This document shows, piece after piece, positions 1 to 12,299 of a stretch of DNA of 64,000 nucleotides; position 1 is the first letter of the stretch, and each line of letters opens with the position of its first letter. Location of the stretch: contig CATNEN010000002.1 in the NCBI GenBank assembly GCA_950097015.1, positions 8,695,501-8,759,500 of the forward strand, read 5' to 3'. The notes under the pieces are model-generated. The model searched no databases and had not been told where the DNA came from. It worked only from the letters and a program-made list of their open reading frames with translations. Source of the DNA: Macrostomum hystrix. Lineage: Eukaryota > Platyhelminthes > Macrostomidae. The translations under genes and the position numbers were made by a program.

Positions 1-3000
1 GGGAGTGTTGCCACGTACTGTAAGGGTGCCACCATAGATTTTGGATTACAACCGTACATTTGGGGGCCAGCTCCTTCTGGCTCACTGCCTGATTAGACTC
101 AGCATTTACCTTGACGTACTCGGCCCAGATCTCTCGAAGGGTGTAGTAGTCTCTCGTTGAGAAGATCAGGTTGAAAGTCTCCTCGTCTGTGCCCCAGCGA
201 TCTTCGCCAGCTTTGAATAGTCGGTTGGCGTCGTTTTGAACCTGCAGGATTGGTTCGGCAAGCGGGCTGCGGTTGTTGATTTTGTAAAAAATTGATGCTT
301 TCAAGCTAATACTGACTATGAGTAATCGGAGTGTCATTGTTGTGACGTGTAGAGAGTTAATTCAAAAAGATGATATGAAGCCAATTTTAATATTAATTTT
401 ATTTGACCTTCGGCATGTCCACCAGCTTCTGGTAGTTGACCTCGAAGATTCCTGTCGGCTTGTCGTTGGCCATCAGCTCTTCTACCGACTGCTCCAGCTT
501 CTCGCGGCTGATCTCGTAGCGACCGCCCTGGTTAAAATCGAGAATATAAAAACTTGAGGACTGAAAAGGCACTCAAGCATGAATGGAGCAAGATCCGACC
601 ATCATATACCCAGCCAGCAACCAGATTTCACGGCCCAATTTTTCAATTACTCATTCAATGACTCGATGCTCAACTGCTACAAACTCACTTGCAAAGCCGA
701 GATAAGCAGCTTCTTGAAGTTGCCGCTGGTGTCGCCGCGAATGTCGGCCTCCAGCAGTGTCTTGGAGGTTTTCCGACTGGGGCTGGCCACATCTACGTAG
801 GCGTCCTTCATCTCACGGATCTGTGCGTTCGTACGCGTCATGAATATTTCAATCAGCGCCAGCTCATCCAGTTCATCCATGCCATCTCCGTAGATGGCCT
901 CTTTAACCGACCAGGCGTCGTAGATGGCCGGCGCCACAAAGCAGGCCATGACAGCCTCTCGGAAGTCGCCGGAGAGCTCGCTGCGGATGTCCTCGATGAG
1001 GTCTCGGCCGTACATGGTCTTGAACATGTCCTTCAGGCGCTGACGCTGCGCGTTGCTGCGCGTGGCCACCACGTGGATGATGGCGTCCTCGTCTGTGCCG
1101 ACGCCCTTCATGGCCTTGCGCAGATACTCGCAGTCGGCCTCGGGGTCCCACTCTCGGCCGCTGAGGTCCTGAGGAGCCGGGGTAAAAACTCATAAATTTT
1201 TAAAACACTCAAGTGGTCTGACTGTTCCCAGTACTTCAGTGAGTGGTCTGACTGTTCCCAGTACTTCAGTGAGTGTTCTGACTGTTCCCAGAACTCCAGT
1301 AGGTGGTCAGACTGTTCCCAGTACTCCAGTGAGTGGTCAGACTGTTCCCAGTACTCCAGTGAGTGGTCAGACTGTTCCCAGTACTCCAGTGAGTGTTCTG
1401 ACTGTTCCCAGAACTCCAGTAGGTGGTCAGACTGTTCCCAGTACTCCAGTGAGTGGTCAGACTGTTCCCAGTACTCCAGTGAGTGGTCTGACTGTTCCCA
1501 GTACTTCAGTGAGTGTTCTGACTGTTCCCAGTACTTCAGTGAGTGTTCTGACTGTTCCCAGTACTTCAGTGAGTGTTCTGACTGTTCCCAGAACTCCAGT
1601 GGGTGGTCAGACTGTTCCCAGTACTCCAGTGAGTGGTCAGACTGTTCCCAGTACTCCAGTGAGTGGTCTGACTGTTCCCAGTACTTCAGTGAGTGTTCTG
1701 ACTGTTCCCAGTACTTCAGTGAGTGTTCTGACTGTTCCCAGTACTTCAGTGAGTGTTCTGACTGTTCCCAGTACTTCAGTGAGTGGTCTGACTGTTCCCA
1801 GTACTCAAGTGAGTGGTCTGACTGTTCCCAGTACTTCAGTGAGTGGTCTGACTGTTCCCAGTACTTCAGTGAGTGGTCTGACTGTTCCCAGTACTTCAGT
1901 GAGTGTTCTGACTGTTCCCAGTACTTCAGTGAGTGGTCTGACTGTTCCCAGTACTCAAGTGAGTGGTCTGACTGTTCCCAGTACTTCAGTGAGTGGTCTG
2001 ACTGTTCCCAGTACTTCAGTGAGTGGTCTGACTGTTCCCAGTACTCAAGTGAGTGGTCTGACTGTTCCCAGTACTTCAGTGTGTTGTCTGTTCCGGGTAC
2101 TCCGGGTTTACTTGTTTTCAAATCGTGAATCTACATTCACGTCTTCACCTGGCTGCGCTCTCGACGGTAAAAATCTGCCACAGGGTCGGCACTCGGGTAA
2201 GTCAGCATAGGCTTCACAGTGCCCTCCGTGATGTCAAATGTTCCGGACACGGCTAGTCGGCGCATGAGCTCGTCAACGAACATCCGTTTGATCTCCTGCT
2301 TCAGGCTGGCACTATTCGCCACTTCATCCTGCGGCGGCGGCAGCCGAATGTCAGGTGCTTTGGCTAAATTGGCAGCTTAGATTAAGCGGTAAATTTTACA
2401 GCAAACAGTTCAATTACAGGCTGAGCCACGGCTACCGAAGCTGCCTGCTGCTGCTCGTTTCCAGCCTCCCTCATGCGCTCCATCTCCTTGGCCATGGCTG
2501 CCATCTGGCGCTGCTTCTGCTGCATGGCCGCATTCTGCTGGTCGCCTATCTGCGTGTTCACCTGGCTGATGTAGGCGCTGTAGGGCATGCTCTGCGACTG
2601 GGCCGGGCCCATTGAGGGCATCTGCGAGTGGCAAATCATGCAAGCTGGCTACTTGCAGCAGGACCAAGGGATAGCTTCCCAGCAATAATATACACCAATG
2701 CTTGAAATAATTCTGTGCTGGAAATGATACTACTACAACTAACTTTTGCTCATGTACATGAAAGTAGTCTGCTATGCTTAATTTTTCTACTTTTGTTGCA
2801 CAGACCATTTGCAGCTGGGCGCCAAACTGCTGGTGCATCTGCTGCACAGCCGGGACGCTCTGGAACGAAGCGAACGCGTGCGACTGCTGCCGGCCCAGCT
2901 GGGCGGCCCCTGAAAATTCAGGATTTAAACAATGCGCTTATTTGTCAGCAGAATATTTGATAGAACTTTAGAAAGCAGTAATAATTATTTTAATCTATTA

Positions 3001-4033
3001 ATTTTATCATTAATTTTTTTGAAACGTAAAAAAAACTAAAAAAAAACAATCTTAAAGCTTACCTGAGTTATAGTTAGGATTGTAAGCGCTGCCTGTGGCA
3101 TAGGTGGCGTTGCTGACATAGCTTGGTGCCTGAGGCGGCACACCAGTTGTTGGATAGTTACTGCCGTACTGAAAAATTTGTTTATTAGAAATATGCTCGT
3201 AGGATAAAAACCGAAATACTCGTACCTGTTAGTGGTACCAAGTCCACTAAATTGAACGTTTTAACAAAAACTAATTTTATGTATTGGAATAAAATTGCAG
3301 AAATTGCATTTCAAATTAAAACAAAAAAATATCAATCATTACGAGATTCTAAATGTAATACCATTTACCTCGTGCTTTCTTCACCTTTTTGTTAAAATAG
3401 AGCATCAAAAAAATTAATATAATAGTAATTATAAAATAGTCATACAATTGTAATTATATTTTATATTGTAATATAATATTATCTAAATTATTGATGTATC
3501 TCTTGACGAAACGAAACGCTGTTTGCAAGTAGTGAATCCGCTGGGTGCATTCACAAATAAAGAAGTAGAGTAGATCGAAAATAACAGGCATCTGTTTGCT
3601 GATTCGAGTGTGAAATGTAGGTTGTAACCTTTCTCTCTTGCAATAGCCTTATATTGGTGGCTAAAGAACAAGACAGAAAATTCTAAAATATCAGAACAGT
3701 AGGTGGCAACCATAGATATAATAACATAGGAGCACACAGCCATCAGTTATTAAACATTAAGTTATTATGTCTAAACTACTCTTGACACGACTTTCAATAT
3801 TAGTAACTGTTAAAACGCAAGGGCAACTAAAACCTGAATTGGGGCTTTTGCTGTACACGTGAAAAAAAGTTATCACAACAAAGTTAAAAATATTATTCTG
3901 CCCCTACCACCTGAGGGCAATTTAATCAGGAAAAAAGCAACAGAAGCAGCAAGTTGTGTTATGCACTTACAAAAATGCAACAATTTTAATACATTTAGTA
4001 AATAGAACTAAGATTTGTACTCACGAAAGCCAT
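1..4033 (-). CDS. Annexin, multi-exon, 3' end outside window
   Basis: Calcium-dependent phospholipid-binding annexin. Exons read on the minus strand: 4033-4025 (MAF, donor GTGAGT), 3168-3063 and 2909 to about 2810 (Tyr/Pro/Gln-rich N-terminal tail), about 2629-2390 (Met/Gln-rich, helical), about 2325-2147, 1168-689, 527 to about 405, and about 285-110. The 1168-689 exon carries repeats I and II, including the calcium-loop motif KGVGTDED. The 527-405 exon is an extra linker starting GGRYEISREKLEQ. The last exon holds repeat III (DRWGTDEETF). Repeat IV lies beyond the window edge. Most exon joins keep frame; the linker-to-repeat III junction is unresolved because its donor (GTCAAA) is weak. The long tail resembles annexin A7/A11 types and the extra linker resembles schistosome annexins (family knowledge). 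The initiating ATG has a good context (AAATATGG). Confidence 0.85.
1200..2092. repeat. 30-bp minisatellite in annexin intron
   Basis: About 29-30 head-to-tail copies of a 30-bp unit (core GTGGTCTGACTGTTCCCAGT plus ACTTCAGTGA) with point variants that recur every two or three units. It fills most of the annexin intron between exons 2325-2147 and 1168-689. The unit length is divisible by three, so long open frames exist on both strands; these are artefacts. Confidence 0.97.
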
Positions 4034-4059
4034 ATTTACGTTTCGATCCACTTAATTCC

Positions 4060-6090
4060 TCAATTTTATAGACGGATGTAGTTCAATTCAAGGTTTAAAG
4101 TGCGCTAAACGAAAAAGAAAATGGATTTTAGTGACACTTAATAAGCATATAAAAAATGTTTTTAAACAAAACAGTTTTTTCACCGCGACCACGAGTACTA
4201 AAAGTAAAAAATGTTATGAGTATAAGTCCAAAGTAAAAAAAGTAAAATATTTTCTAAAATATAAAAAGTCTGCAACACGGACAGACATTATTTATATGAT
4301 AAATAACTTTTTGTTATGACTTCTAAGTGCAAACCTTAAAACTCGTAAATATTTGCAATCAGCACGAGTTAATTTCACGTTCCAATTTATATAGAATTTC
4401 TTTGCGTACCACCTGAATATGATATAAATTTCAGATTACGTTACTAAAAGTAACAATTTAGCTGATAGGTTTTGAAGGGTACTGCTCTTCAGCTTCTATC
4501 AGCTAACTACTAAACTACTACTCCCTACAACTAGCTACTACTGCTACTTTTGCCACTAGTAATTTCATAAACAGTTAATGTGACATTTAGCAATCATTAT
4601 TTCTACTATTCTACTGTTTACACTTTTTATATACTAGCGACATCGACGCGCCGGGCTCACAATAATTGAGACACTACACTAAATTTATTAGTTAATAAAT
4701 CAGCCTAAAACTTAGAATTTACTAACCTATACAGAAGTATAATACACACAGTTCTGTGTGAAAAACGTAAAACCTATTTCCACGTTCCAGCATTAATAGT
4801 AAGCCATCACAAATACCAATGTTATAGAATGCTATGAAGTTTAAAAATGTTTTTAAATAACTGAAACTGCATCCTGCTACGGGATTACAGTGCGCTAGGA
4901 GAATACAATTTATTTATGTTATTTTAGCCTTAGCTTAGCTTTTAATTATTTTTTTTTACTTTTTTACTTTATCTTTAGCTTAACTTTATTCATATTCCCA
5001 GCAGGTATAACAGCAGGTATGCAGTGGTGGTTGCTTAAAATACCGGTGTTAAGTTATGTAAACAATTTGCATATCATCAAGAGATCAGCAAAATACAGAT
5101 AGATGTTAGCTTGTATTTATACTGAATAATTTAATAATACTCGTAACATAGTAGATGGTTAACGTGGAATAGTGGGTTTTTAGGAATTGTGAGCGGCAGC
5201 TTTTTAACTTCGAAAAGTTAAATAGTTTTTTTCAACTTAAAAACATTTTTTAGAGTTGGTTTAATATGAAAAGAAACTGTCATTTAATTCTTTTTATTTG
5301 AACAATTTTTGTCTTCGAACAGAAAGAGACTGTGTGAGCAAATCACGGTAGACTATAAATATACTTTACGATTTGGCTATAAATCAATAATTATACAACG
5401 ATAGAGTAGAGTAGTCTAATGTGTTTCTGCTGTTAAATACTCATAGGTCTAAATTTTATACTAGCGAGGCCCATCTTAACTAAGTGCGCCTAGGGAAAAG
5501 CTTGAATTTAGCATACAGTTCTAACATGGCGAAAGAAAATGAATGTTTGTGGAGCACGTTTTGTTTCCATCTTATGCACAAATTTATACTTACAATTTCT
5601 CTGGATAGAAATATGTTTGCATCAAATTTTATATGCAATTTTTGTTCTACCTGTAATAATTGTAACTATTTAGAGGATATTAATTTTACACACTTTTTAC
5701 ATGTTATGTACAACTCTATGCTTAGCTTATCTTAGCTTAGTATAATCACCAAAATTGTAATGTTTTGTAATAATCATTAACATTTTAATATTAATAATAT
5801 TTTGTAATTGTAATAATTTATTTTATTTGAAGAAACAAAAATAACTACCTGTCTTGCTTCAAAAATAATATAATTTTTTTTCTTAAATATTTTTAGCCTG
5901 ATGGATAATACATTGAAATTTCTAGCTGAACATTTTCATTTAACATTTTCATCTAACAGTTTTTACGATGCTAAATTAAAAAATGCTATTTATTTTTGCT
6001 TACCTCTAGGTCTGGGTCTTATTATTTCATATACCCTGCTCTCGTGTACTGTGTTGACTACAGTATATTTCCCTAATAAACCCTTTCACA
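4060..6090. other. AT-rich intergenic stretch
   Basis: No coding exon, RNA gene or clear repeat seen. It separates the divergent annexin (minus) and first F-box gene (plus), so promoters of both may lie here. Confidence 0.5.
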
Positions 6091-6091
6091 G

Positions 6092-8888
6092 TCTGCAATG
6101 CAACAGTTACCCAATGAGCTGCTCACTCGGATCTTATCCGAGCTGGACCAGACCAGCAGGTCAAGGTGCGCCCAGCTGAGCCGCCAGTGGCATCAGCTCG
6201 TCATGCAGCCGCTGCTGTGGCGGCAAATCCGGATCGATGGTCGCAGCGCAGATCCTGAGCTGATGCAGCGTCTCAGTGAATGACTGGGCAGCTGCCTGCT
6301 AACGCTCTCGGCCTGCAGGCTGACAGCGGAGCAGCGGCTGCCGCTGCTGCTGGCTGCCTCCGAGAGCCTGACCTGCCTCACCCTAGCAGACGCTCGCGAC
6401 GACTCCGCAGTGACAGTGGCTGGCCACAGCTGTCCCAACCTGCGAGAGCTGCGCCTACATGACTGTCACAAAGCGCTGTCAACTGGTTCAATTAGCAGCC
6501 TTCTGGCCGGGTGTCCGAGCCTGCAGCTGATGGAAATCAGCGGCGCCTCGGTCTTTGACGACTTCGGCAATCAGCAGCAGCGCCGCCTGTTCACCGAGCT
6601 TGTCGGCCGCCTCGCCAGCGTGTCCGTGGATTTTCTGAAGAGAATCGGCCTCTTTAGCGACCTGAAGCTGAGCCCGCGCCTCACCAGCCTCGTTGTTGTC
6701 GTGCTGAGTTGGACAGGTGAGGTCCAGGTCGCTTTTCAGAAAGACCAGCGGGTATTTCAAATAGCCGCTGCCTGCTTCACGACAGCTCCCATACCGAGTG
6801 ACCGATTTTCGTGAAAGTCCACCGAAATGGATCAAAATTGTCCACCCTTTACGATGAACTCACTTTCAAAGCCGTCAGACGTCGGCATCATCGAAATATT
6901 CTGCGATTCTTGTCGAAGAGGCTGGTGACAAGGACAACTAACATTTGTCAGTATAAACCTCTAGGTCCATAATGTGTCCATAATGGTTCAATAACAATAA
7001 TTAACAATATAGAGAATTGAATTATAATCAATAATATTTGTTGACGTCTTTAAATGATGAAATTTCGTGAGCAGAAAAGTTATGCTTATATTTGTGGTTT
7101 TCGCCAGCATACACGCCGACGAGAATCGTTGAATATCTGGAAGATGCCTATGTTAAGTAATCCAGGAAGTTTTTTCATCGGATTGCGCGGAAAATTTGAG
7201 ATCGTGTTCTGGATTTTTACGGCGATTGGTTGAATATTTTTGGAGATACAGAACAAACAAAAACGTGGGCATTGGAAATACCACCGTGATCTTTTGTAAA
7301 TGACGTGCTGATTGAACCAGGATCAGTGCCTTTTCCTCATAGATTTTTAGCAATCTGCTCTCACCCTGGACCATGACAACATGACCAGCCTTCGAGAAGG
7401 TACCATTTTGTTTCTGACATTCGTTTGACAAAAGCAGGCACACTATCCAGGCTAGCTCCACTGTGATAAATTTAAATACGCGACTAACTGAACGGACAAC
7501 CGATCACCCTGTTTTGCTTGGCATGACATGAATTGGTCAATAAAAAATTTGAGCTGCAATCTCAAAATTGAGGTCACCTAAAGGTCATCAGACAGCTATT
7601 GATTGGCAATAAAATATTGGGATCAATCATAAATCTTTAAAAATTTGATGACCTTATACACCAACAATGTCCCACTCTGCTCTGAATCATGCACCGAATC
7701 CGGTGAGCCATTCTGAGTGGCCGGCCGGACTTCCCGTAGAAAGTGCTCCTCCAGCCGCTTGCTGCCTTGGGATGAAGCACGAATAGCCTGACCAGAGGTT
7801 GAGGCTGATTCGCCGTCCCTCACTGCAGCAAAGAGAGCTCAAAATTGTAGAATGCAGACCCTCATCTAAAGCAGAACAATCGAGGCAGAAAATGGTATCT
7901 AGGCTTTTTAAACATTCGCAGAGCTTCTACAGCTGCTGGACAAAACTCCAAACCTGGCGAACCTCAGGGCCTGGATTTGTGAGCCCTCGGACTCGCTGCC
8001 GGAGGAGCAGCAACTTCCGTCGCTGCTGCAACTTCGCAGCCTCAGTCTCACTGATGAGAAGTACCTGACCGTCGACTTCACCTTGGCCCTGCTGGCCAAG
8101 CTGCCAGCACTGCAGAGCATCAGCATGCACTGCTGCTGGAATGCCAACGGCCAAGACTATCGGCGCTTCATCCAGTCCCTGCCGACCAGGCTGACACAGC
8201 TTCGCCTGCGCGGCCTGGGCTGGGTCGACGTGGACGAAGCTGACCTGGGCGAACGCTTGCCGGGGAGCCTGCAGAGCCTCCAGCTGGTTGGACCCTGCAG
8301 CTGCGCCTCGGGTCTGCGATTCGTGGAAGCGCTGGCGCCGTGTTCGGGTGAGGCTCAACTCTTGGCTGATGCTCCGCTCTTTTCTGCCACAAAACCGTCA
8401 GTTTTCATTTGCCCTGCTGTCCAGGTCTTCAGGACCTGACGCTTGACGCCTGCCATGACGACCTGCTGCCTTCTCTGCTCTCCAAGCTGCCCGGCCTCAT
8501 CCGCCTGCGCCTCACCAACTGCGGCTGCCTGAGCCGCCAGGCCTGGGCGAATCTGCGCGACTTTCAAGCCGACCGCCCACCTCAGCTGCGCGACTTCCAG
8601 GCCGACTGCTGCAGCGACTCCAGCATCACCGACGAGGCAGTGGCCGACCTGTGCGCCAGCCCAATTGCCGCCCACCTGCGCCGCCTCAGCCTGCACTCCT
8701 GCGCTCTGCTGACGCCTGCCGCTCTCGCCAGCATCGCCAGCGGCTGTCCGCGCCTCAGTCAGCTGGCCTTGTTCAGCGCCCACCGACGCATCGCCGAGAC
8801 TGATTTGGACGCCTTCCGGGCTGCCTACGAGTGCTCTGTGGCCGTGGACCTCAGGGGCTACCCGGGCATGTACGAGCTGCACTGGTGA
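6092..8888 (+). pseudogene. F-box/LRR gene A with in-frame stop
   Basis: First of four paralogs encoding an N-terminal F-box (LPNELLTRILSELDQTSRSR, the Skp1-binding part of SCF ubiquitin ligase adaptors) followed by leucine-rich repeats. Exons: 6092-6716, 7922-8347, 8425-8888, all GT-AG and phase 1 at both introns, the same as paralogs B-D. An ATG at 6098 lies just before the F-box. At 6282-6284 a TGA replaces the TGG (Trp) codon found in C (RLSGWLG), and the frame is otherwise open on both sides. A single nonsense change therefore cuts the product to about 61 residues. The last exon has typical LRRs (DEAVADLCASPIA). A MITE sits in intron 1. It could still be read through, or be an allele-specific break or sequencing error. 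Confidence 0.8.
6745..7310. mobile_element. TTAA-type MITE, copy 1 (degraded)
   Basis: Aligns throughout with the copy at 18085-18687 (reverse complement), sharing TTTTCGTGAAAGTCCAC and GTCAGACGTC blocks and the end block GGAGATACAGAA. Terminal CAGTAGAAA/TTAA sequences are lost. Lies inside intron 1 of F-box gene A. Confidence 0.7.
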
Positions 8889-9387
8889 AGACTGCGACTC
8901 CTGTTCTTCAGCGATCTATTCTGACTTTGAATGAACACTTTCATGTCTGATAATGATTTTCGGATCGTTTCTTGGCTTCTACAATCAATTCTTGTGATTT
9001 TTACTTTCATTTGATACTGCTTCCATTACTCTAGCATTCTGATACATCATCAGTATCCTAGTCAACTCGAAAAATTGCTTCTGCATTACCTAGTCAAGAT
9101 CAGTGTTAATACCTATCCAAGAATAATAAGACGTATATATTTAGTACTCGAGAGTGCTCAAGTAGACCAATTTCAAGAAAGAAGTTCAATACACAGAACA
9201 TTTTATTGGGCCAATTTATTTGTTTGGCTAAATATTTTACACTTAAACACAGCTTTTCAGTATTTTACAACGAGGTAAAAATTGTGAATTGTTTTATTTT
9301 AAGCTGAGCTCATGTAGGAGCTTTACATAGTCCAGCTTACATATGCACGAAGGCTCCGTTGGCTCACAAAGACTGAAAGGTTTAATT

Positions 9388-9718
9388 AGTATTTGTAGGA
9401 GGGCTGTAGGGACTGCCTCAGCATTTAGTAGCACTAGAGACCCGCACAGGAGGCGATTCTGCCCATTCCGCTGTGAGCACTCACGCACACAGATACTGTA
9501 CGCTGGCACGGACTCACATAGGTGTGTACATCTGCCCTGACTTTCTCATCGTCACTTTCACTGTACCTAGGAGTTTGGCCCTCATGGTCGTAAATTCTCC
9601 TTCTCTATTCCTTCTCTCTGCGGCAGCGTCCCAAGTTGATGTGGCCTCTCCGTAGAATCGAGCTCAGGGACCTTGGTGCGAGAGGCAAACGCGTTAACCG
9701 CTCTGCCACTCACCCTCC
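9388..9718 (-). mobile_element. tRNA-derived SINE, copy 1
   Basis: Read on the minus strand it starts with a tRNA-like head: A-box TGGCAGAGCGGTTAACG and B-box-like region CTCGATTC, followed by a conserved body and a tail ending near CCTACAAATACTAATT. Homologous copies occur at 15222, 26783, 47782, 52886 and 56515. Confidence 0.8.
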
Positions 9719-9724
9719 AACTCT

Positions 9725-10330
9725 AAAGTTATAGGTCTGAGCAGTCTAAGAATTCGCAAAGCCTGAACTGTATTTGCAGCCCACAATGTGACCCCGCATG
9801 GCTGACGCCCTGGTCCCAGCAGCTGCCGCTTGATGGCCCGAGGCCCAGAGTCTCGGTGGCAAGACGAGCTGGTGTCGGTGCGAACTTGCGCGAAAATGAT
9901 AGACTCAAACGTGAGTGTGGGCATGAGCTCATGTTTGCTGATTGACTGATGTGAGCTCTGTGTGTGCTGCCTCATGGCACTTTTGTGCCCCCAGCTGCTG
10001 GAGTTGCACTTTTGTGCCAGTAAGTTTCGCGAGCCAATCGAACTGGTTGATCCAACTGCTCGAGAAGGCCACCAATTAGCAAAGCCTCTCAGTGAAGGGC
10101 CTCAGGAGCTGCATAGACTCTGAGAAACCGCTCACCGCTCTGGCCCGCCTGTGTCCTGAGCTTCGAACTTGTGCCTGAGCTGCAGCAACTCGGCCGTGCT
10201 GACAGCCCGTGTTTATTGAGCTTTGTGTTGTGGCGCCGCGGAGCTGACAGACTGAACCCTCGGCTTCTGCAGCGATGACGTCCTTTCGTCTCCTGACCTG
10301 CACAAGTTCGAGTCCACTCACTTTCCTCAC
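9725..10330 (+). pseudogene. Degraded LRR gene remnant
   Basis: Short stretches resemble the F-box/LRR paralogs: PLTALARLCPELRTC near 10120-10180 and PDLHKF near 10296-10313 (compare PDLHEF in genes C and D). Frames are broken by stops and no F-box is seen. Weak evidence. Confidence 0.3.
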
Positions 10331-10339
10331 TGGTGATAC

Positions 10340-11080
10340 CCATTAAATCTATATTTTATTAATTTGCCGACTCTTAGGTTTGCCGATTCTCAGCTAGCTT
10401 TTTACTTAAGTGTTGTTTGTACACCATAAAATAAATTTAAATTATTATCTCGTTGACCCTTTTAGTTATTTTCCATATCCCAAAAATATTCAGTTGAAAC
10501 GAACTTAGTGTGCGTTTCCTGCTAGGGCTGTATCGCTTGATATTTGCTTGATAAGCAACATTTGATCAATCTACAAGTATATCTCCTTCAGCAAACAGGG
10601 ATGGCGGCCTTGAGAAACACTAAAAGTACATTTTCCTCGAAATTAATCGCAGACCTCATTGGGACTTGCCGATAAGCTCTCCTAAGACTAACGATACGTC
10701 TTGATCAGAATTATATTTTATAGATTTCCCTGGCATCTTAGTACTCCTAGAAATGTAAGAAATCCATATGGGTCTCATTGAGATTATCTTTCAGATTCCA
10801 TAAGCATCTGCTTGAGATTTTCGAAGAGATATCCTTGATATTCCATAAATGTTTCTTTGAAATTTCTCACATATCCCATTGAGATTTCTCACAGATCTCC
10901 GGGCCTTGATATTCCACTTAGATCTCACAGGATTTCCCACAGATGCCCAAAAAGTCATTGACGACTTGCATCAAATTTGCAAGTGCAGCAAAATGTGTTT
11001 AACAAAATTGCTGATTTCAGCATTAAATGGTAAAACTGTACATTGCTCAATGGGAATTCTCAGATCGGGCTCCAATCGCG
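10340..11080. other. Intergenic, nothing recognised
   Basis: AT-rich, with loosely repeated motifs such as TCCCATTGAGATT and CACAGAT around 10780-10950, probably decayed simple repeats. No coding signal. Confidence 0.4.
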
Positions 11081-11082
11081 AG

Positions 11083-11829
11083 CTAGTTCACGCCATACTT
11101 CACCCAGTCCGGGCTGTTCTCAATGCTCTCCTCCACCTGAGAGTCAGTGAACAGCAGCAGTCGGCAAGTTCCGAGCCTTTTATTGTACAGGGCGTGTCTG
11201 CAGTTGCCTGCTCTCTCCGCAGCTGCCACGCACTGCAGTGCGCTCATCACCTGCCTGAGGTCCGAGTGGCAGTACTCAGTGTTGGGGTTGTAGCTGCTGC
11301 GCCTGAAGGCCGTTCTCTTCCACACGGTGCTAGTCACAGTGCTGGCCAGGGCTGCGTCCACAAACTCACACGAGTAGCCGCGCTGGCTTGAGCACTGCAG
11401 GTCCACAAGCTGGCCGGATGTCTGTGAGGCGCAGTCCTGAATGCCGTGTAGGTTGTTCGGGTCGCCTGACTTCCACAGCGAGTTATCCAGCAGCTCACCT
11501 TTGTCCTTGATCAGCTGCCAGCCGTCTCTGTTGGAACCTCTCTCGTTTGTGAAGTCTGTGACTCCGACCCACAGGTAGCAACCGCTGCAGCTCAGGCTGG
11601 GCATGCTTCCCAGCAGCTTCAGCGAGCTGTTTGTGCTGATGAGTTCGCCTCCGATGGATGAGCACAGCTGACTCGCGGAGCACCAGCTGTGGCTCTGCGC
11701 CGTGCTGGCGAACACGCACCTGCCAACTTCGACACTGAACGGAGCTGGGCATGCGGCCAGCGCGGGCTGCAGCTGACGTGACGTCAGGCTGATGACAAGC
11801 CAGCAAAGCAGCAGCAGCTGTTCCGTCAT
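11083..11829 (-). CDS. Secreted C-type-lectin-like protein
   Basis: Single-exon 248-residue protein. Residues 1 to about 26 form a signal peptide (MTEQLLLLCWLVISL). Residues about 27-153 form a C-type lectin-like domain: paired cysteines, WCSASQLC helix, YLWVGVTDF beta strand, GDPNN in the long loop and final CSSQRGYSCEF. The canonical WND calcium-binding triplet is absent (LVDLQC instead), so calcium-dependent sugar binding is doubtful. Residues about 185-235 contain three more cysteines (CHSDL, QCVAAAERAGNC, GTCRLLLF) and look like a PAN/apple-type module. The ATG at 11829 has a TATA box 44 bp upstream. It lies between F-box genes A and B on the opposite strand. Confidence 0.85.
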   Translation of the reverse strand: MTEQLLLLCWLVISLTSRQLQPALAACPAPFSVEVGRCVFASTAQSHSWCSASQLCSSIGGELISTNSSLKLLGSMPSLSCSGCYLWVGVTDFTNERGSNRDGWQLIKDKGELLDNSLWKSGDPNNLHGIQDCASQTSGQLVDLQCSSQRGYSCEFVDAALASTVTSTVWKRTAFRRSSYNPNTEYCHSDLRQVMSALQCVAAAERAGNCRHALYNKRLGTCRLLLFTDSQVEESIENSPDWVKYGVN

Positions 11830-11872
11830 TTCGTAAGCTCGTAATTTCCGAGTTGCCTGACCCTGCCCATCA

Positions 11873-11880
11873 CTTTTATA
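11873..11880 (-). promoter_or_regulatory. TATA box of the C-type-lectin-like gene
   Basis: CCTATAAAAGTG on the minus strand. Usual spacing would put the transcription start near 11848, giving a leader of under 25 nt before the ATG at 11829. Confidence 0.55.
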
Positions 11881-12299
11881 GGGCCAGATCCGCAGTCTTT
11901 CTAGGAGCTGCTCAGCCCGAGTTTGGTCCGACGCATCAACAGGAAACTGGGCAAGCTTGCTTTACTTTCACCGCTGTCTGGCTTGAGTAGATTGCAATTT
12001 CCGTTGAACTGTGAGTCTCTGCTGAAAGTTTGGCGCTGTAGCTCAGAAGCTGTTGTGTCGAATGGCTGGAAAAATGGCTAGAGGCAATATTGACTCAGTG
12101 CGGTTACTCTGCACTGATATCCGTTCATGGAATGAGTTTCACTGAAACCATCTGACAACCAACTCAGCGTACTCATGGCAACGCTTTCGTGCAAGCTGGT
12201 CGTTCGGCTTATCACAAAGAGAAGACCAAAGTTTGTTGCCATGCTGTGTTTGCTTACAAAGCTTGGAAAAATGACATTGATGCAAGCTGCGGTCTGTCC

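Noticed and set aside
1108-2210. Long open frames on both strands (323-337 codons)
   Set aside because: They run through the 30-bp minisatellite whose unit is a multiple of three; translation is just the repeat.
8355-8882. 175-codon minus-strand frame
   Set aside because: Antisense of the last LRR exon of F-box gene A, driven by codon bias.
10879-11391. 170-codon plus-strand frame
   Set aside because: Antisense of the C-type-lectin-like gene; no domain.
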